From positions 1 through 51,818 of IMG/VR virus record IMGVR_UViG_3300011116_000764: a stretch of DNA of 51,818 nt; one strand, written 5' to 3'. Below, in pieces: positions 15,985-25,076 of the stretch. Position 1 is the first letter of the stretch. Each line of letters opens with the position of its first letter. This DNA is from a virus. The notes below the pieces were generated by a model that ran no database searches, was not told where the DNA came from, and saw only the letters and a list, made by a program, of their open reading frames with translations. A program made the translations under genes and the position numbers.

Positions 15985-16716
15985 ATGCCTGGACAAAACC
16001 CCGTTGTTGCGCAGCACTACCCCGACCACTTCCACACCTTGTCGTTCCCGATTCACGGTAGCACCATTACTCGTGGTGCAATCACCCCGCTGCTGTATGT
16101 GGAAAAGCAGCAGATGGTGGTGGATGATGTGCGACTTCTGACTCGCGTTGGCGTGGCAAGCCTGACCATTGACGTCGGCTTTATGCCCGGCGCTACCCCC
16201 ACTGGTGCAACGTGGACTGGCACTTACACCTGTTCGGTTGCTGCTGGCACCACCGTAACCATCGCCAGCACCACGGGTGGTTCGCTCAGCGTTGGCGACC
16301 GACTGGTTGCGAATGACGGCAGCGCCCTGACCAACATTCCGGTTGGTGCCTACATTGTTTCGTTTGGCACCTACACGGTTACTGCGGGCACCGGCACTGT
16401 CGTTATTAGTGCAGCGGCTACGGGCACCAGCACTGGCGCTTCGGGCACGGCCCTGTCCTTCAAGTCCGTGCTGACTGCTCCCCTGAGCGCTGCTACGGAC
16501 AACACCATGGTGGTTGGTGCAATCAACAGCAACAACAGCACGGTGCCAACCACTGCGCCGAACAGCCTGGAAGTGACTACTCCCAACAACATTGTGCCTG
16601 GTCCTATCACCACGCCGTCGACTTTGGGTGGCGTGCTGGGCCTCGAAGCTCGTGGTGCGGCTACAACCAACTACATCGGAACTGTCCAGATTCGTTACCG
16701 CGATCGTCTGGCCTAA
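15985..16716 (+). CDS. Beta-rich virion protein, possible decoration or tail component
   Basis: A 243-residue Thr/Ala/Gly-rich protein with repeated beta-strand-like segments (TVTIASTTGGSLSVGD, TGTVVISAAATG) and few charges. Composition is like head decoration or fibre-associated proteins. Third positions are G/C-rich, as in the capsid gene, suggesting high expression. It is followed by a 15-residue peptide gene and a factor-independent terminator, consistent with the end of a high-level transcript. Confidence 0.55.
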   Translation: MPGQNPVVAQHYPDHFHTLSFPIHGSTITRGAITPLLYVEKQQMVVDDVRLLTRVGVASLTIDVGFMPGATPTGATWTGTYTCSVAAGTTVTIASTTGGSLSVGDRLVANDGSALTNIPVGAYIVSFGTYTVTAGTGTVVISAAATGTSTGASGTALSFKSVLTAPLSAATDNTMVVGAINSNNSTVPTTAPNSLEVTTPNNIVPGPITTPSTLGGVLGLEARGAATTNYIGTVQIRYRDRLA

Positions 16717-16725
16717 GGAGTTACC

Positions 16726-16773
16726 ATGAAGAAGAAAGGCCCCAAGAAGGGCGGTTGCGGTTGCGGCCGCTGA
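16726..16773 (+). CDS. 15-residue basic Cys-Gly peptide gene
   Basis: A very short frame, MKKKGPKKGGCGCGR, with AAGGAG immediately upstream (16715-16720) and ATG at 16726. The strong site and placement just before a terminator argue for real translation. The peptide carries five lysines and two cysteines in a GCGCG tail, so metal or RNA binding is possible. The short length makes chance a real alternative. Confidence 0.45.
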   Translation: MKKKGPKKGGCGCGR

Positions 16774-16792
16774 GGTAAGATCCCCCGGAACG

Positions 16793-16828
16793 GGCCCCGG
16801 ATGACGCGAAAGCTCTCCGGGGCCTTTT
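16793..16828 (+). terminator. Factor-independent terminator with nested GAAA loop
   Basis: Arms GGCCCCGGA and TCCGGGGCC (9 bp) surround a 14-base loop that contains a small GC-GAAA-GC helix; four Ts follow at 16825-16828. This is a classic terminator shape. It ends only 3 bases before ATG 16832 of the 1335-residue gene, so the hairpin also covers the region where that gene's ribosome binding site would lie. Confidence 0.75.
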
Positions 16829-16831
16829 CAT

Positions 16832-19800
16832 ATGACACCACAGCAGCAACAACTCGACGCCAACGGATTCCCCGATTTTGAGCCGGTTCGCATCTACGAT
16901 GCACCGGCCACAATTCTGACACAAATCTACGACGGCGAGGGGTCCCTGGGTCGTGCAGTTCGCACCATCATGTCGCAGGAGTCCCTAAGTCCTGCAGAGC
17001 GTGACTCGTATGCCCAGCGTCTAAAGAAGGCACATGGCGGCAACCCCGTCATGGACACTACCATTGACTTGGCGTTGAACCCACTGGTGTGGCTGCTGTT
17101 CCTTACCAGCCCCATCGGCCGCGGTCAGTTCATCAAGACGGGCGGCAAGCTCATCCAGGGTCTGGGCGAGATGGACAAGAGCAAGTTTGCTGGCCGCGCA
17201 TTTGGCAAGGTGGCCGAGCTCTTTCGCCTCACGCCCCTTGCTTCCCTTGTGGGTATGCAGGAGACCACTGCACCTACTGAGATTGTGCACGCGGTCACGT
17301 CTCGTCTCCTCAAGCTTCAGAAGAACCAGTCAGACACCGTGGGTGCAGCACGTGGCAAGCTTGTTAAAGCGTTGGAGGCAAAGCACGGCGTCACCGACTT
17401 TGACCCCACTCGTCCTACCAATCCTGAGACTCGCGCGTTCCTTGAAGAGCTGAATCTCCTCTCCGCTATGTGGTCCTCGGGCAGCCTTGAAGGTGGAACC
17501 ACCAACTTCCCCAAGGCTGGCTTCACCCGAGTCGCCAAGATGAAAGTGGGGGGACGCGAGATTGCCCGCCCGCTTACGGAACGCGAGTACCAACAAATTG
17601 AAGATCAGCCCGCAGTTGGAGCAAAACTTACTGGGGCAATATTCAAAGACGCATCTGGTGTTGAGCATGAACTGCTCAGTGCCCCTATTACCATTGACGA
17701 CAGAAAAACCTTACGGGCCGCCCACGCTCTAATCCGTAGCGTGCACGGGCCGAAGGCTGAGTTGCCTAAGTACAGAGTGTTGGTGGATGACAATCAGAAT
17801 ATCTTTAACGTAGAGGGCCTTGGTAAGGAGTTTGCGCTTAAGTGGGCTCGCAAGCACGGGATTGAAGAAGAGTTTGTCAACTACATGAAGGCTGGCGAGG
17901 AGTACCGCCTTCAGATGAAGAAGTATTTGTTTGGCAAGCTTGGACCCAACAACGAACTACCAGCTACGTTTGAGATTGACCCAGAAAAGGTTTCTCGCGT
18001 TTGGTTACGGTCGCAGCGTGGGGATAAGGAAAATGCCACACTTGAAGAGTGGGTGCTTAACTCCCTTGTGGGTACGGACACTATTGACAGGATTCTGCCT
18101 AGGTGGGCCAAGGAGGCGTTGCGACGAGGCACACCGGGTATCAAGTTGGATGATACTTATGACTTAATTCGCAGGACACTTGGCCCACAAATGGAAGCCG
18201 CATATCTGCCCCGCAACACCTTCAACCTCTACGGCAAGGAACGTGGCAAGCTTGCTGGCATTGGCCCTACGGATACAGATGCACTGATTCGTGGTCGTGG
18301 TGCAAAGGATGTATTGACGGTTCCTGGTGTGGCGTTGCCTCGTAGGGGTAATGCTGTGCCTGTAGACCCAAACGACTTGAAGATCATTGAGCGTCTTATT
18401 GGCAACCGTGAAGCAAAGGTTGTGGTGCCTGGGTACGAAGACGCCTCGTTAGCTCGGGTAATGGTCCGCACAAACCACGAGTTGCAAAACGCGGCTACTG
18501 CTCGTGTAGCAACGCACACGTTGAACCACGAACTGGCAATGCGTAACTACGTGGGAGACATGCACTCAGCTATCGGCCTGCATGCCCTTGAGATTACACC
18601 CGCGCTTCGAGAGACCGTGCTTGGTGCAGTGCGACGTCCCCCTGCTCAGCAGCTTGCGGGCAACCGACTTGGTGAAATTGCAGAACTTAGTGACACCACC
18701 AAGCGTCGCTTGAAGCAGATGGGTGCAGACCCCGAGCTTATGACGGGTAATGTTTACACAGCCCCTGAAACTCTTGAGGTTCATCCGCTGGCCCTTGAGT
18801 TGCGATTCAAACTCAAGGATGTACACGCACGCATCAAAGAGTTGGAAGCAAAAACAAGCCCAACACCAGCTCAGGCTAGAGCCCTTGAGGGACTCAAGCA
18901 AAGAAGGGCAAGTCTGCAAAATGACATGAAGATCATCGGCCGCACAAGCCTGCGGCCGGACGTTGCCCTTTTGGGGGAGACCACACCCACCCGCTTGAGC
19001 ATGGCGGATGCGATTGACGTGGTCATGGGTCGTGAGTCTCCGGCTACCCGCGAATACTTTGAGAAGGGCATTCTTCCCTCGATGTTTGGTGGCACCAAGC
19101 CCACGCAGATGTTCGGGTTGCAGATGAGTCAGCAGGCTCGCAAGATGGCACTGTCCACTGCCAACTCCGCTCCTGCAAAGTGGATCGAGAACAACGGTGG
19201 ATACCTGGGCAAGGCCATGGTCAAGCAGATGCGCGACTACGGCAACATGTCCGCGTACGAACTGGACGCTGCCCATGCCGCCGGTGGCCTGACCGGCTAC
19301 CTCTACGCCACGCACTTGGGTTTCAATGTGGCATCTGCCGCGTGGAACATGTTGCAGCCTTTCCAGTGGGCAGCCACGTGGATGGGTTCACCCGAAATCA
19401 TCAAGGCGTACGGCACTGCACTCAAGCAGATGGGCGGTTACCTGGCGGAGCGCGCCAAGCACCCGCTGCGTATTGATCCGCAGACCCAGATGGAGTTGTG
19501 GCAGAAGCACATCCGACTGGCTGGCAAGGAGTCATACGGCCGAGACCTCATCGGCATCACCCCCGGTGTGATATCCACCTTTGAGTCTGCTGTGTACTCG
19601 AAGCCGCCTGAGGGTCGCCCCGGTCTGTTGAAGTTCTTGACGATTGATGCTCCGCTCAAGTTGTTCCAGACCGCTGAAGCACTAAACCGCATTGTGGTCG
19701 CCGAGGCTGGGTACAGCTGGTACAACAAGATGCAGAAGAGTGCGGGGATGGACATCCCAACAAGCCGCGTCCTGGATCACATCCAGGAACTGCAGTCGAT

Positions 19801-20839
19801 GGTGAACTTCTCCTACAGCCCTGCTACCCAAATGAAGATGTTCCAGAAGGGTCAGATACTTGGCAACCCCTTCATGCGCATGTTCCTCCAGTACCCCAGC
19901 CGTACCATCGGTAACTTCATGTTGTCGCAGCAGGTGGGTGGTGGCGTGCGTGAGTTCGGTCTGCAGAAGATTGGTGGCCCGGTGTTCGGCGAGATCCCTG
20001 CACTGGCCGGTGACACAATGCGCATCCTGGGTCTGAGCGCCGTGGGCTACGAGGTGGGCAAGAACCTTCTGGGCCTCGACCTCTCTCCCGGTTTGTCCGG
20101 TGCCGCCATTTCCCAGTTGCCCAACCAGTTTTTCACCAAGGGAATCCCCGTTCCCCCAGTCATTGACATCCCGGTACAACTCGTGGGGGGACTGCTCCAG
20201 GGTGATCAGGAGCAGATCCGACAGGCGGCGTTCCGACTGGTGCCGGGTGGCGTCACTCTGCAGAAGGCATTGGGTGCACTGCCCGCTGTGCCGGGTGGTG
20301 GGCCCTTCGGTCTGTTGCAGTCGCAGTACGCAGACTGGACCAATCGCACGCCCGACGGTCAGGTGCCTGTGTACCGGGACGATGGCACGCTGCAGTCGTT
20401 TGATTCGCCGCTAAACCTGGTGATGCGTGGCATCGGTGCGGACTTCAAGAAGTTCCAGTCGCCTATGGAGGCCACAAAGTTCCTGCTGGCTAACAGGGCC
20501 GAGATGGTGGACATGCGTCGCAAGTACAAGGATGCGGTGCTGGGCAACAACATGTCGGGTGCCAGCGTCATCGAGGCGGAATACAAGAAGCGATATGGCG
20601 TGCCCATGACGGTAAAGACCAGCGAGTGGGACCGTGCCGTGCAGTTGCGCTCAGCCCCTCTCGCGGAGCGCATGCTGGACACCCTCCCGTCGGAGATGCG
20701 GCAGCAGTATCAGCAGTCGCTGTCTGGTATGTCGCAGCAGTTTGGTCTGCCACCCGGTGGGTTGGAGGATTCGGACACGTCGCGTCAGCGTCAGTCCATC
20801 CGCCAGTTCAATCCGTCAGTCAACGTCCCCGGGCAGTGA
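16832..20839 (+). CDS. Very large internal virion / ejection-type protein
   Basis: A 1335-residue protein, the largest in the window. It is helix-rich and contains hydrophobic segments in the last third, such as GLTGYLYATHLGFNVASA near residue 820 and LGLSAVGYEVGKNLLGL near residue 1070. No catalytic motif was recognised. Size and location after the tail nozzle and core-type genes match the large ejection proteins of short-tailed phages; a fused enzymatic domain such as a peptidoglycan hydrolase cannot be excluded. No good ribosome binding site precedes the ATG because a terminator hairpin is there. It overlaps the convergent gene at 20816-21196 by 24 bases. GTGGGGGGAC occurs at 17546-17555 and 20183-20192. 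Confidence 0.6.
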   Translation: MTPQQQQLDANGFPDFEPVRIYDAPATILTQIYDGEGSLGRAVRTIMSQESLSPAERDSYAQRLKKAHGGNPVMDTTIDLALNPLVWLLFLTSPIGRGQFIKTGGKLIQGLGEMDKSKFAGRAFGKVAELFRLTPLASLVGMQETTAPTEIVHAVTSRLLKLQKNQSDTVGAARGKLVKALEAKHGVTDFDPTRPTNPETRAFLEELNLLSAMWSSGSLEGGTTNFPKAGFTRVAKMKVGGREIARPLTEREYQQIEDQPAVGAKLTGAIFKDASGVEHELLSAPITIDDRKTLRAAHALIRSVHGPKAELPKYRVLVDDNQNIFNVEGLGKEFALKWARKHGIEEEFVNYMKAGEEYRLQMKKYLFGKLGPNNELPATFEIDPEKVSRVWLRSQRGDKENATLEEWVLNSLVGTDTIDRILPRWAKEALRRGTPGIKLDDTYDLIRRTLGPQMEAAYLPRNTFNLYGKERGKLAGIGPTDTDALIRGRGAKDVLTVPGVALPRRGNAVPVDPNDLKIIERLIGNREAKVVVPGYEDASLARVMVRTNHELQNAATARVATHTLNHELAMRNYVGDMHSAIGLHALEITPALRETVLGAVRRPPAQQLAGNRLGEIAELSDTTKRRLKQMGADPELMTGNVYTAPETLEVHPLALELRFKLKDVHARIKELEAKTSPTPAQARALEGLKQRRASLQNDMKIIGRTSLRPDVALLGETTPTRLSMADAIDVVMGRESPATREYFEKGILPSMFGGTKPTQMFGLQMSQQARKMALSTANSAPAKWIENNGGYLGKAMVKQMRDYGNMSAYELDAAHAAGGLTGYLYATHLGFNVASAAWNMLQPFQWAATWMGSPEIIKAYGTALKQMGGYLAERAKHPLRIDPQTQMELWQKHIRLAGKESYGRDLIGITPGVISTFESAVYSKPPEGRPGLLKFLTIDAPLKLFQTAEALNRIVVAEAGYSWYNKMQKSAGMDIPTSRVLDHIQELQSMVNFSYSPATQMKMFQKGQILGNPFMRMFLQYPSRTIGNFMLSQQVGGGVREFGLQKIGGPVFGEIPALAGDTMRILGLSAVGYEVGKNLLGLDLSPGLSGAAISQLPNQFFTKGIPVPPVIDIPVQLVGGLLQGDQEQIRQAAFRLVPGGVTLQKALGALPAVPGGGPFGLLQSQYADWTNRTPDGQVPVYRDDGTLQSFDSPLNLVMRGIGADFKKFQSPMEATKFLLANRAEMVDMRRKYKDAVLGNNMSGASVIEAEYKKRYGVPMTVKTSEWDRAVQLRSAPLAERMLDTLPSEMRQQYQQSLSGMSQQFGLPPGGLEDSDTSRQRQSIRQFNPSVNVPGQ

Positions 20840-21196
20840 GTCCCACTTGCCCATGGCGCAGGAGACGACCTCTTCGGCGGTCAGTCGTTCCATCCACACC
20901 ATGAAAGACTCGCCACGGTCGGGTTCATCAGGGTGCTCATCGCGCCATCGCTGGTACAACATGAACACGGACGAGATAATGAGCCCTGCCTCCTCAACGC
21001 GCATGGTGTGCAGGCCCTCAAGCACACGGATGCGCTCTGAGAACCGGGTGACCATGCGTTCCAGCATGTCGGCGTGAGCCTGCAGGTCAGACTTCTTGGA
21101 CCCCATGTCGGAGCGTGGGGTCCGAGGTCCGCCGTTGACTCGGTGCCGGTACTGTGGCTTCATCTCAGGGGTAGAGCCTACCTGTATTTCGTTCAT
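20816..21196 (-). CDS. Hypothetical protein, last gene of leftward block
   Basis: Start at 21196 because the preceding gene's stop overlaps it (ATGA). The 126-residue protein has a basic N-terminal half (RHRVNGGPRTPRSDMGSKKS), an amphipathic helix (LERMVTRFSERIRVL), and an acidic end (DEPDRGESFMVWMERLT). No family recognised. The tail-to-tail overlap with the large + strand gene leaves no space for a terminator between the two blocks. Confidence 0.6.
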   Translation of the reverse strand: MNEIQVGSTPEMKPQYRHRVNGGPRTPRSDMGSKKSDLQAHADMLERMVTRFSERIRVLEGLHTMRVEEAGLIISSVFMLYQRWRDEHPDEPDRGESFMVWMERLTAEEVVSCAMGKWDSLPGDVD

Positions 21197-21804
21197 ATAC
21201 GGTACCAGAACTGGAAATTTTTCCCGTCCGTGGTGGCACGCGCCGACCACTGGCAGGCTTTGGGGGATAGCCGAACCGCAGACCCAAGGATGCCGTCCAT
21301 GGCATCCCGGATCTGGGTTGGTATCTGAAAGGAGGCGACTCGCCAGCGCCCACCTTCCAGAAAGGCCGTGAAGTCTAGGCTGTCCGCCAGACGCACTACG
21401 TTGCCCCGGGTTGGCTCCGAGCGTTCCAACCACCCCTTGACCCTCTCCAAGGCAGGGGCTGGCTGCTGGGCCTCCCAGGACGCCAAGAGCCACTGGGAGC
21501 GTCCCCCCAGCGGATGGGGGGTCTCCCATAGGTCGAGGGCACACCGGCTCCTGTGGAGGCTACGGCGGGGAGAGGTGGGGACAGGGGGGCATGGGGCCTT
21601 GGATCCACGCATAGTGGGCCAGAACCGCAGGGCCCGGGGGTTCCGGGCGTCAGGGCGGACAAGTTGAATGTGAGCCACGCCGTTTCCAGCGTGGACCCAC
21701 TTGCAAAAGGAAGCCCCCTGGACACCGGTCGGGTAATCCAGGGGGCGATCGTGGGGGGACGATTGCTCGCCATCGTAGTGACTGCTTCCCACAAGGCAAG
21801 TCAT
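21193..21804 (-). CDS. Hypothetical protein
   Basis: ATG 21804 chosen: it follows the single-strand-binding candidate by 10 bases. The 203-residue protein is rich in Trp, Arg and Pro, with its clearest segment near the C-terminus (LADSLDFTAFLEGGRWRVASF). No recognised domain. It carries GTGGGGGGAC on the + strand (21751-21760), antisense to the gene. The frame is uninterrupted, but low complexity in the middle keeps confidence modest. Confidence 0.5.
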   Translation of the reverse strand: MTCLVGSSHYDGEQSSPHDRPLDYPTGVQGASFCKWVHAGNGVAHIQLVRPDARNPRALRFWPTMRGSKAPCPPVPTSPRRSLHRSRCALDLWETPHPLGGRSQWLLASWEAQQPAPALERVKGWLERSEPTRGNVVRLADSLDFTAFLEGGRWRVASFQIPTQIRDAMDGILGSAVRLSPKACQWSARATTDGKNFQFWYRI

Positions 21805-21814
21805 GGCGTTGGAA

Positions 21815-22339
21815 TCAAGACAGCGACAGCGGGGCGACCAGGAACTCCTTGAAGTACTTGGTGCCGGGCTTGGCCTTGCTCTCGTCGTAACGCGCACGGA
21901 GCTTGACCGGGATCACGTTGCCGTTGTTGATGCGCTCCTGCACGGTCTGCATAGCCATCTGCAGATTCTCAGGACGACGGCCGATCAGGGTGGTCAGGTG
22001 ACCCTTGATGCGCTCCAGTTCGATGCGAGCGCGGGTCTTGGCACCCTCGTCGGTCAACTGGGTCGGGTCAGCGGGCATCTGGAATCGGGCACCCGTAAAG
22101 CTGCGAGGCTCGGGGCTGCCCGGATCTTCGACCATCTGGTACTGAAACGTGATGTCGATGGACGGGAACAACTGGCCGTCCTTCTGCTTGAACTCTCCTT
22201 CCTCGATGGTCATGCCCGTGACGAGCACGGCATGGTCACCGGCATCGGGACGCCAGCCTGCGCCGGAGCCCTCGGTGTTGGCCTCGACCGAGGCGAAGGA
22301 GTTGTTGTACGCAGCAAACATGGTGGACTTGATAGTCAT
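21815..22339 (-). CDS. Single-strand DNA-binding-type protein (DUF669-like), candidate
   Basis: A 174-residue protein with AAAGG about 9 bases before ATG 22339. The first 100 residues are beta-rich (DHAVLVTGMTIEEGEF, FPSIDITFQYQMVED), then a helix (IELERIKGHLTTLIGR), then a strand-rich end. That order resembles phage DUF669 proteins, which bind single-stranded DNA. Location after a RecA-like ATPase and PD-(D/E)XK nuclease supports a recombination or replication role. A second protein of the same layout is at 36434-36958. Confidence 0.5.
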   Translation of the reverse strand: MTIKSTMFAAYNNSFASVEANTEGSGAGWRPDAGDHAVLVTGMTIEEGEFKQKDGQLFPSIDITFQYQMVEDPGSPEPRSFTGARFQMPADPTQLTDEGAKTRARIELERIKGHLTTLIGRRPENLQMAMQTVQERINNGNVIPVKLRARYDESKAKPGTKYFKEFLVAPLSLS

Positions 22340-22401
22340 GACAGTAAGCCTTTCGTGAAAGGAGTTAGAAATGGAAATGAGACACGGAACGAAGACAAAG
22401 A

Positions 22402-22430
22402 AATCGACACGTTATACGGACTTGTCGATT
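22402..22430. promoter_or_regulatory. Inverted repeat overlapping a possible leftward -10 box
   Basis: Perfect 8-bp arms AATCGACA and TGTCGATT are separated by 13 bases. The spacer contains TATAAC when read on the minus strand, close to a -10 consensus, 72 bases before the start of the single-strand-binding gene. No good -35 at the right spacing is present. It could be an operator or a weak promoter with a repressor site. Confidence 0.35.
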
Positions 22431-22445
22431 GGGTAAACGGGAGGC

Positions 22446-22476
22446 GGGGGTGGGACACCGTCGAGGGCCCACCCCC
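22446..22476 (-). terminator. G/C-rich hairpin after the RecA-like gene
   Basis: Arms GGGGGTGGG and CCCACCCCC (9 bp, perfect) with a 13-base loop lie 14 bases after the stop of the RecA-like gene. No T-run follows on the minus strand. It may be a partial terminator or an mRNA-end stabiliser. The GGGGGTGG core recurs in the hairpins at 36397-36428 and 83-108. The rest of the 151-bp gap holds the inverted repeat and the next ribosome binding site. Confidence 0.55.
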
Positions 22477-22490
22477 AGCCCTTCCGGGGG

Positions 22491-23396
22491 TCAGGGAGTG
22501 TTGGCGGTCTTGTAGGCCTCCTCGAACAGGCCCCAAGGGTCAACTGCACTGGTCACGTCGATGTCCTGCATCGGCTTGAGTGTGCGAGTACGGATGAGTC
22601 GCAGGTAGCGCGGGTCACGGAACGAGATGGTACGCGTGATCGTCTGCTTGGTGACAGTACGGTTTTGCGTAACCTGCTTCCCGGCCACGGTAACAACTGT
22701 TGGTTCCACGGTGGAGACTTCGCGCACTTCTGAGCGCATGGGTGCAATGATTTCTACCACCTTGGACAGTCGCTCCCGCAGGCCGGGAGGCAGGGAAAGG
22801 TAGTGCTCCTCTACCTTGGATCCTTCGCCGATCTCCACCCAGTCGCGGGACAGGTGGGCGAGCAGCCAAACGCCGTAGCCGTGTGAGCGCAGACGGTGAG
22901 CCACATCAATCACCGTGTCGTACAGACGCTCCCACGCAGCAGGGCCATGTGCCTGCTCAAAGAGTTCCTTGCCCATCTGCCGTGCAACCCACGGCTTGAG
23001 CAGACGGATCATCGGGATCATGGTGTCAATGACGACCATTGAGGGGCGCTCGTCTCCGTTCTTAGCCATATCACATAGCTGCTTGATCTTGGCTTCGACG
23101 TGATCCCAGGTAATGATGAGCGGCTTTCCGTCGACGTCCATTGGACGACCATCAATACCAATGCCGGGCCACACTGCACACTTGGCGTGGGGGGACACGG
23201 TGCTTGACAGATCGAGGTTGATGACGAAGGCGTCGGGGCAGGACTGGAACAAGTAAGACTTGCCAGAGTTCTGCTCACCCACGACCATGCCGAAGAGATT
23301 GCGGAGCGAATAGAGACCAGGTCCACCTTGGAATCCTAGCCCCTTGTAGGCCCGAACGGGGCCAGTGCCTGCTGCTGTTGTCTGATGAATGCTCAT
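22491..23396 (-). CDS. RecA/Sak4-like AAA ATPase
   Basis: A 301-residue protein with Walker A GEQNSGKS at residues 40-47 and Walker B MVVID at 120-124, the layout of AAA_24 or Sak4-type phage recombinases. These bind single-stranded DNA and pair with a single-strand-binding protein and exonuclease, both of which are neighbours here. The start overlaps the previous stop (ATGA), behind AAGGA. It has an extra C-terminal beta-rich part after residue 215. GTGGGGGGAC occurs at 23187-23196 on the opposite strand. Confidence 0.8.
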   Translation of the reverse strand: MSIHQTTAAGTGPVRAYKGLGFQGGPGLYSLRNLFGMVVGEQNSGKSYLFQSCPDAFVINLDLSSTVSPHAKCAVWPGIGIDGRPMDVDGKPLIITWDHVEAKIKQLCDMAKNGDERPSMVVIDTMIPMIRLLKPWVARQMGKELFEQAHGPAAWERLYDTVIDVAHRLRSHGYGVWLLAHLSRDWVEIGEGSKVEEHYLSLPPGLRERLSKVVEIIAPMRSEVREVSTVEPTVVTVAGKQVTQNRTVTKQTITRTISFRDPRYLRLIRTRTLKPMQDIDVTSAVDPWGLFEEAYKTANTP

Positions 23397-23812
23397 TGGA
23401 ATCCTTGTGATAGACGTGCGATCTCACCGAAGGCATCACCGAATCCCCGCGACGGGCGGAAATCGAACTGCTCTTCGTTGTCAAACTTTACTTCCTGTTC
23501 CCCTGCATCCGGGCGGGGGCCGGCCCCCCCGCCCGGGGCGGGGACTGGACCAGTATTGATGCCTTCAATGCGCACAACCTTGCGGAAAGAAATGCCAAGT
23601 GCTTCAAGCCACGTGTTGAACGTGGAGAAAGACACGGTGCTCTGCGTCGACTTCTTGAATGCAGTGTGCAACGTGGACTTGTTGGTGATCTCAGAGTCAG
23701 TGCGAATGAGTTCAGCAAGTGCGGGCTTGATGATCTGTTGCAGCACGGGCATGAGCAAAGTACCAAACTCACTGCGCTGCAGTTTGCTGGGCGGATACGG
23801 ATCCGTCGTCAT
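23393..23812 (-). CDS. Hypothetical DNA-metabolism protein
   Basis: ATG 23812 chosen for its strong AGGAG, although it lies 44 bases inside the preceding gene. The 139-residue protein has a helical N-terminal half with a TFNTWLEALGISFRK stretch that could be a helix-turn-helix, a Pro/Gly linker, and an acidic, aromatic C-terminus (FDNEEQFDF). It sits between the nuclease and RecA-like ATPase, so an accessory role in recombination is plausible. No family recognised. Confidence 0.6.
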   Translation of the reverse strand: MTTDPYPPSKLQRSEFGTLLMPVLQQIIKPALAELIRTDSEITNKSTLHTAFKKSTQSTVSFSTFNTWLEALGISFRKVVRIEGINTGPVPAPGGGAGPRPDAGEQEVKFDNEEQFDFRPSRGFGDAFGEIARLSQGFQ

Positions 23813-25064
23813 TGGTTGTCTCCTGTGGTGTGTCCCGGTCCGAAACGAGGAACCCCTCCTGCAGTACGATGTCCGGCCATTCCGTGACAGGTCGCAGGAT
23901 GAAAGGGGCGTATGTGTCCAGTGTACCAGATCCGTGGACTTCTGTGGGCCACGGATACTCATGTGGTTCAATTGCGGCGATTCTCCACTTATTCACCGCA
24001 GCCAACCGGGCCCGGTACTGGGCCGCCCAGTGGGGATCCATCAGGGCAGTGCCTGAGGTGAAGGACAGGTCGATGACGGGGTCAGCAATGCGGTCTGCGG
24101 ACAAGTGGATGTAGTCCTTCTCGCCGCGGTACCACTGACGGCAGCGCTCCAGATAGTTTTCTAGCCGGGGTTCGCCGGTGTAGATCTTCTCGTTGCGTGG
24201 CTGGCCCTTGCGGGGGCCCGTCTTAAAGGGACTCTCGTCAAGCACATAGTCCCGGTCGGCTTGGCCGAAGGAAATGGTGGGCTTGCGGATGATGGCGTGG
24301 AGCATGCCCCCCACGGTCACGTCGGAGGGCAGGTCGTACTTGGCTTGGAGTTGGCCCGTCTTGATCATGTGATCGAGGATGTGCATGTAGTGCTGGGTCT
24401 GTGGCTCGATGGGGCACGACGCTGCACGCATGCGGGGGCTGATGCCCGTGGTCTTGTAGTCCACGATCCACAGAGAGTTCTGGGTGTGGTGGTGGAGCAG
24501 GAGGTCGGGCTGCATGACGCAGTCGATGGGGGCAACCCGCTTGTCGTCCACTTCCAGGTTGGTGCGGAGGATGCACTCCTGACAGATGGGCGTGAAGTTG
24601 GGGTCCGAGAGGAACTCGTGCAGGGTGCGACCGTTGGAGATGGCTCCATTGATGGGCATGTCTTTGGTTGTGAGGGCCCAGACCCAGGCGCACGTGGCGT
24701 CCTGTTCCTCGGTGGCAAGGATCTCGCGGATGCGTGCGTCACCCATGGCAAGGGTGGTGCACACATTGCGGAGCTCATCCATGCGAACCTCGAGCTTGGC
24801 CTTGTACTGGGTGTGGGCTTGATCGCCCGTCATCCCCGGCTGAAGGAGGATCTCAAGGGCGGCGTGGAACCAGGTGCCCTGCGAGAGGGCCACGCTGTAG
24901 CGCAGCGCTGGGACCAGGCCCAGCTTGCGAGTGAGGTAGTAGTGGAACGGGGATCCGAGCGAACGGAAGTCGGACGAACGGATGGGGGGACGACGCTCAA
25001 CCAGACCGTGCTGGGCGAGCAGATCACGCGACCCCGTGGGGGTCGACCGGAACTCAGGCGGCAT
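23769..25064 (-). CDS. PD-(D/E)XK exonuclease
   Basis: A 431-residue protein. Near residue 180 it has IDCVMQPDLLL and near residue 200 LWIVDYKTTG, matching the D, D-x-K motif III/IV region of RecB/Cas4-like nucleases. N-terminal SSDFRSLGSPFHYYL is consistent with the helical entry of that fold. Clear AGGAG precedes ATG 25064. With the RecA-like ATPase next door it probably processes DNA ends for recombination or genome degradation. Catalytic residues look intact. Confidence 0.8.
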   Translation of the reverse strand: MPPEFRSTPTGSRDLLAQHGLVERRPPIRSSDFRSLGSPFHYYLTRKLGLVPALRYSVALSQGTWFHAALEILLQPGMTGDQAHTQYKAKLEVRMDELRNVCTTLAMGDARIREILATEEQDATCAWVWALTTKDMPINGAISNGRTLHEFLSDPNFTPICQECILRTNLEVDDKRVAPIDCVMQPDLLLHHHTQNSLWIVDYKTTGISPRMRAASCPIEPQTQHYMHILDHMIKTGQLQAKYDLPSDVTVGGMLHAIIRKPTISFGQADRDYVLDESPFKTGPRKGQPRNEKIYTGEPRLENYLERCRQWYRGEKDYIHLSADRIADPVIDLSFTSGTALMDPHWAAQYRARLAAVNKWRIAAIEPHEYPWPTEVHGSGTLDTYAPFILRPVTEWPDIVLQEGFLVSDRDTPQETTNDDGSVSAQQTAAQ

Positions 25065-25076
25065 GTTGTTCTCCTG

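Noticed and set aside
16832-20839. Peptidoglycan hydrolase domain in the 1335-residue protein
   Set aside because: No convincing catalytic motif could be identified by eye, so it is not claimed.
20800-20900. Bidirectional terminator at the meeting of the two blocks
   Set aside because: No stable hairpin with a T-tract was found around the convergent stops; the genes overlap by 24 bp.
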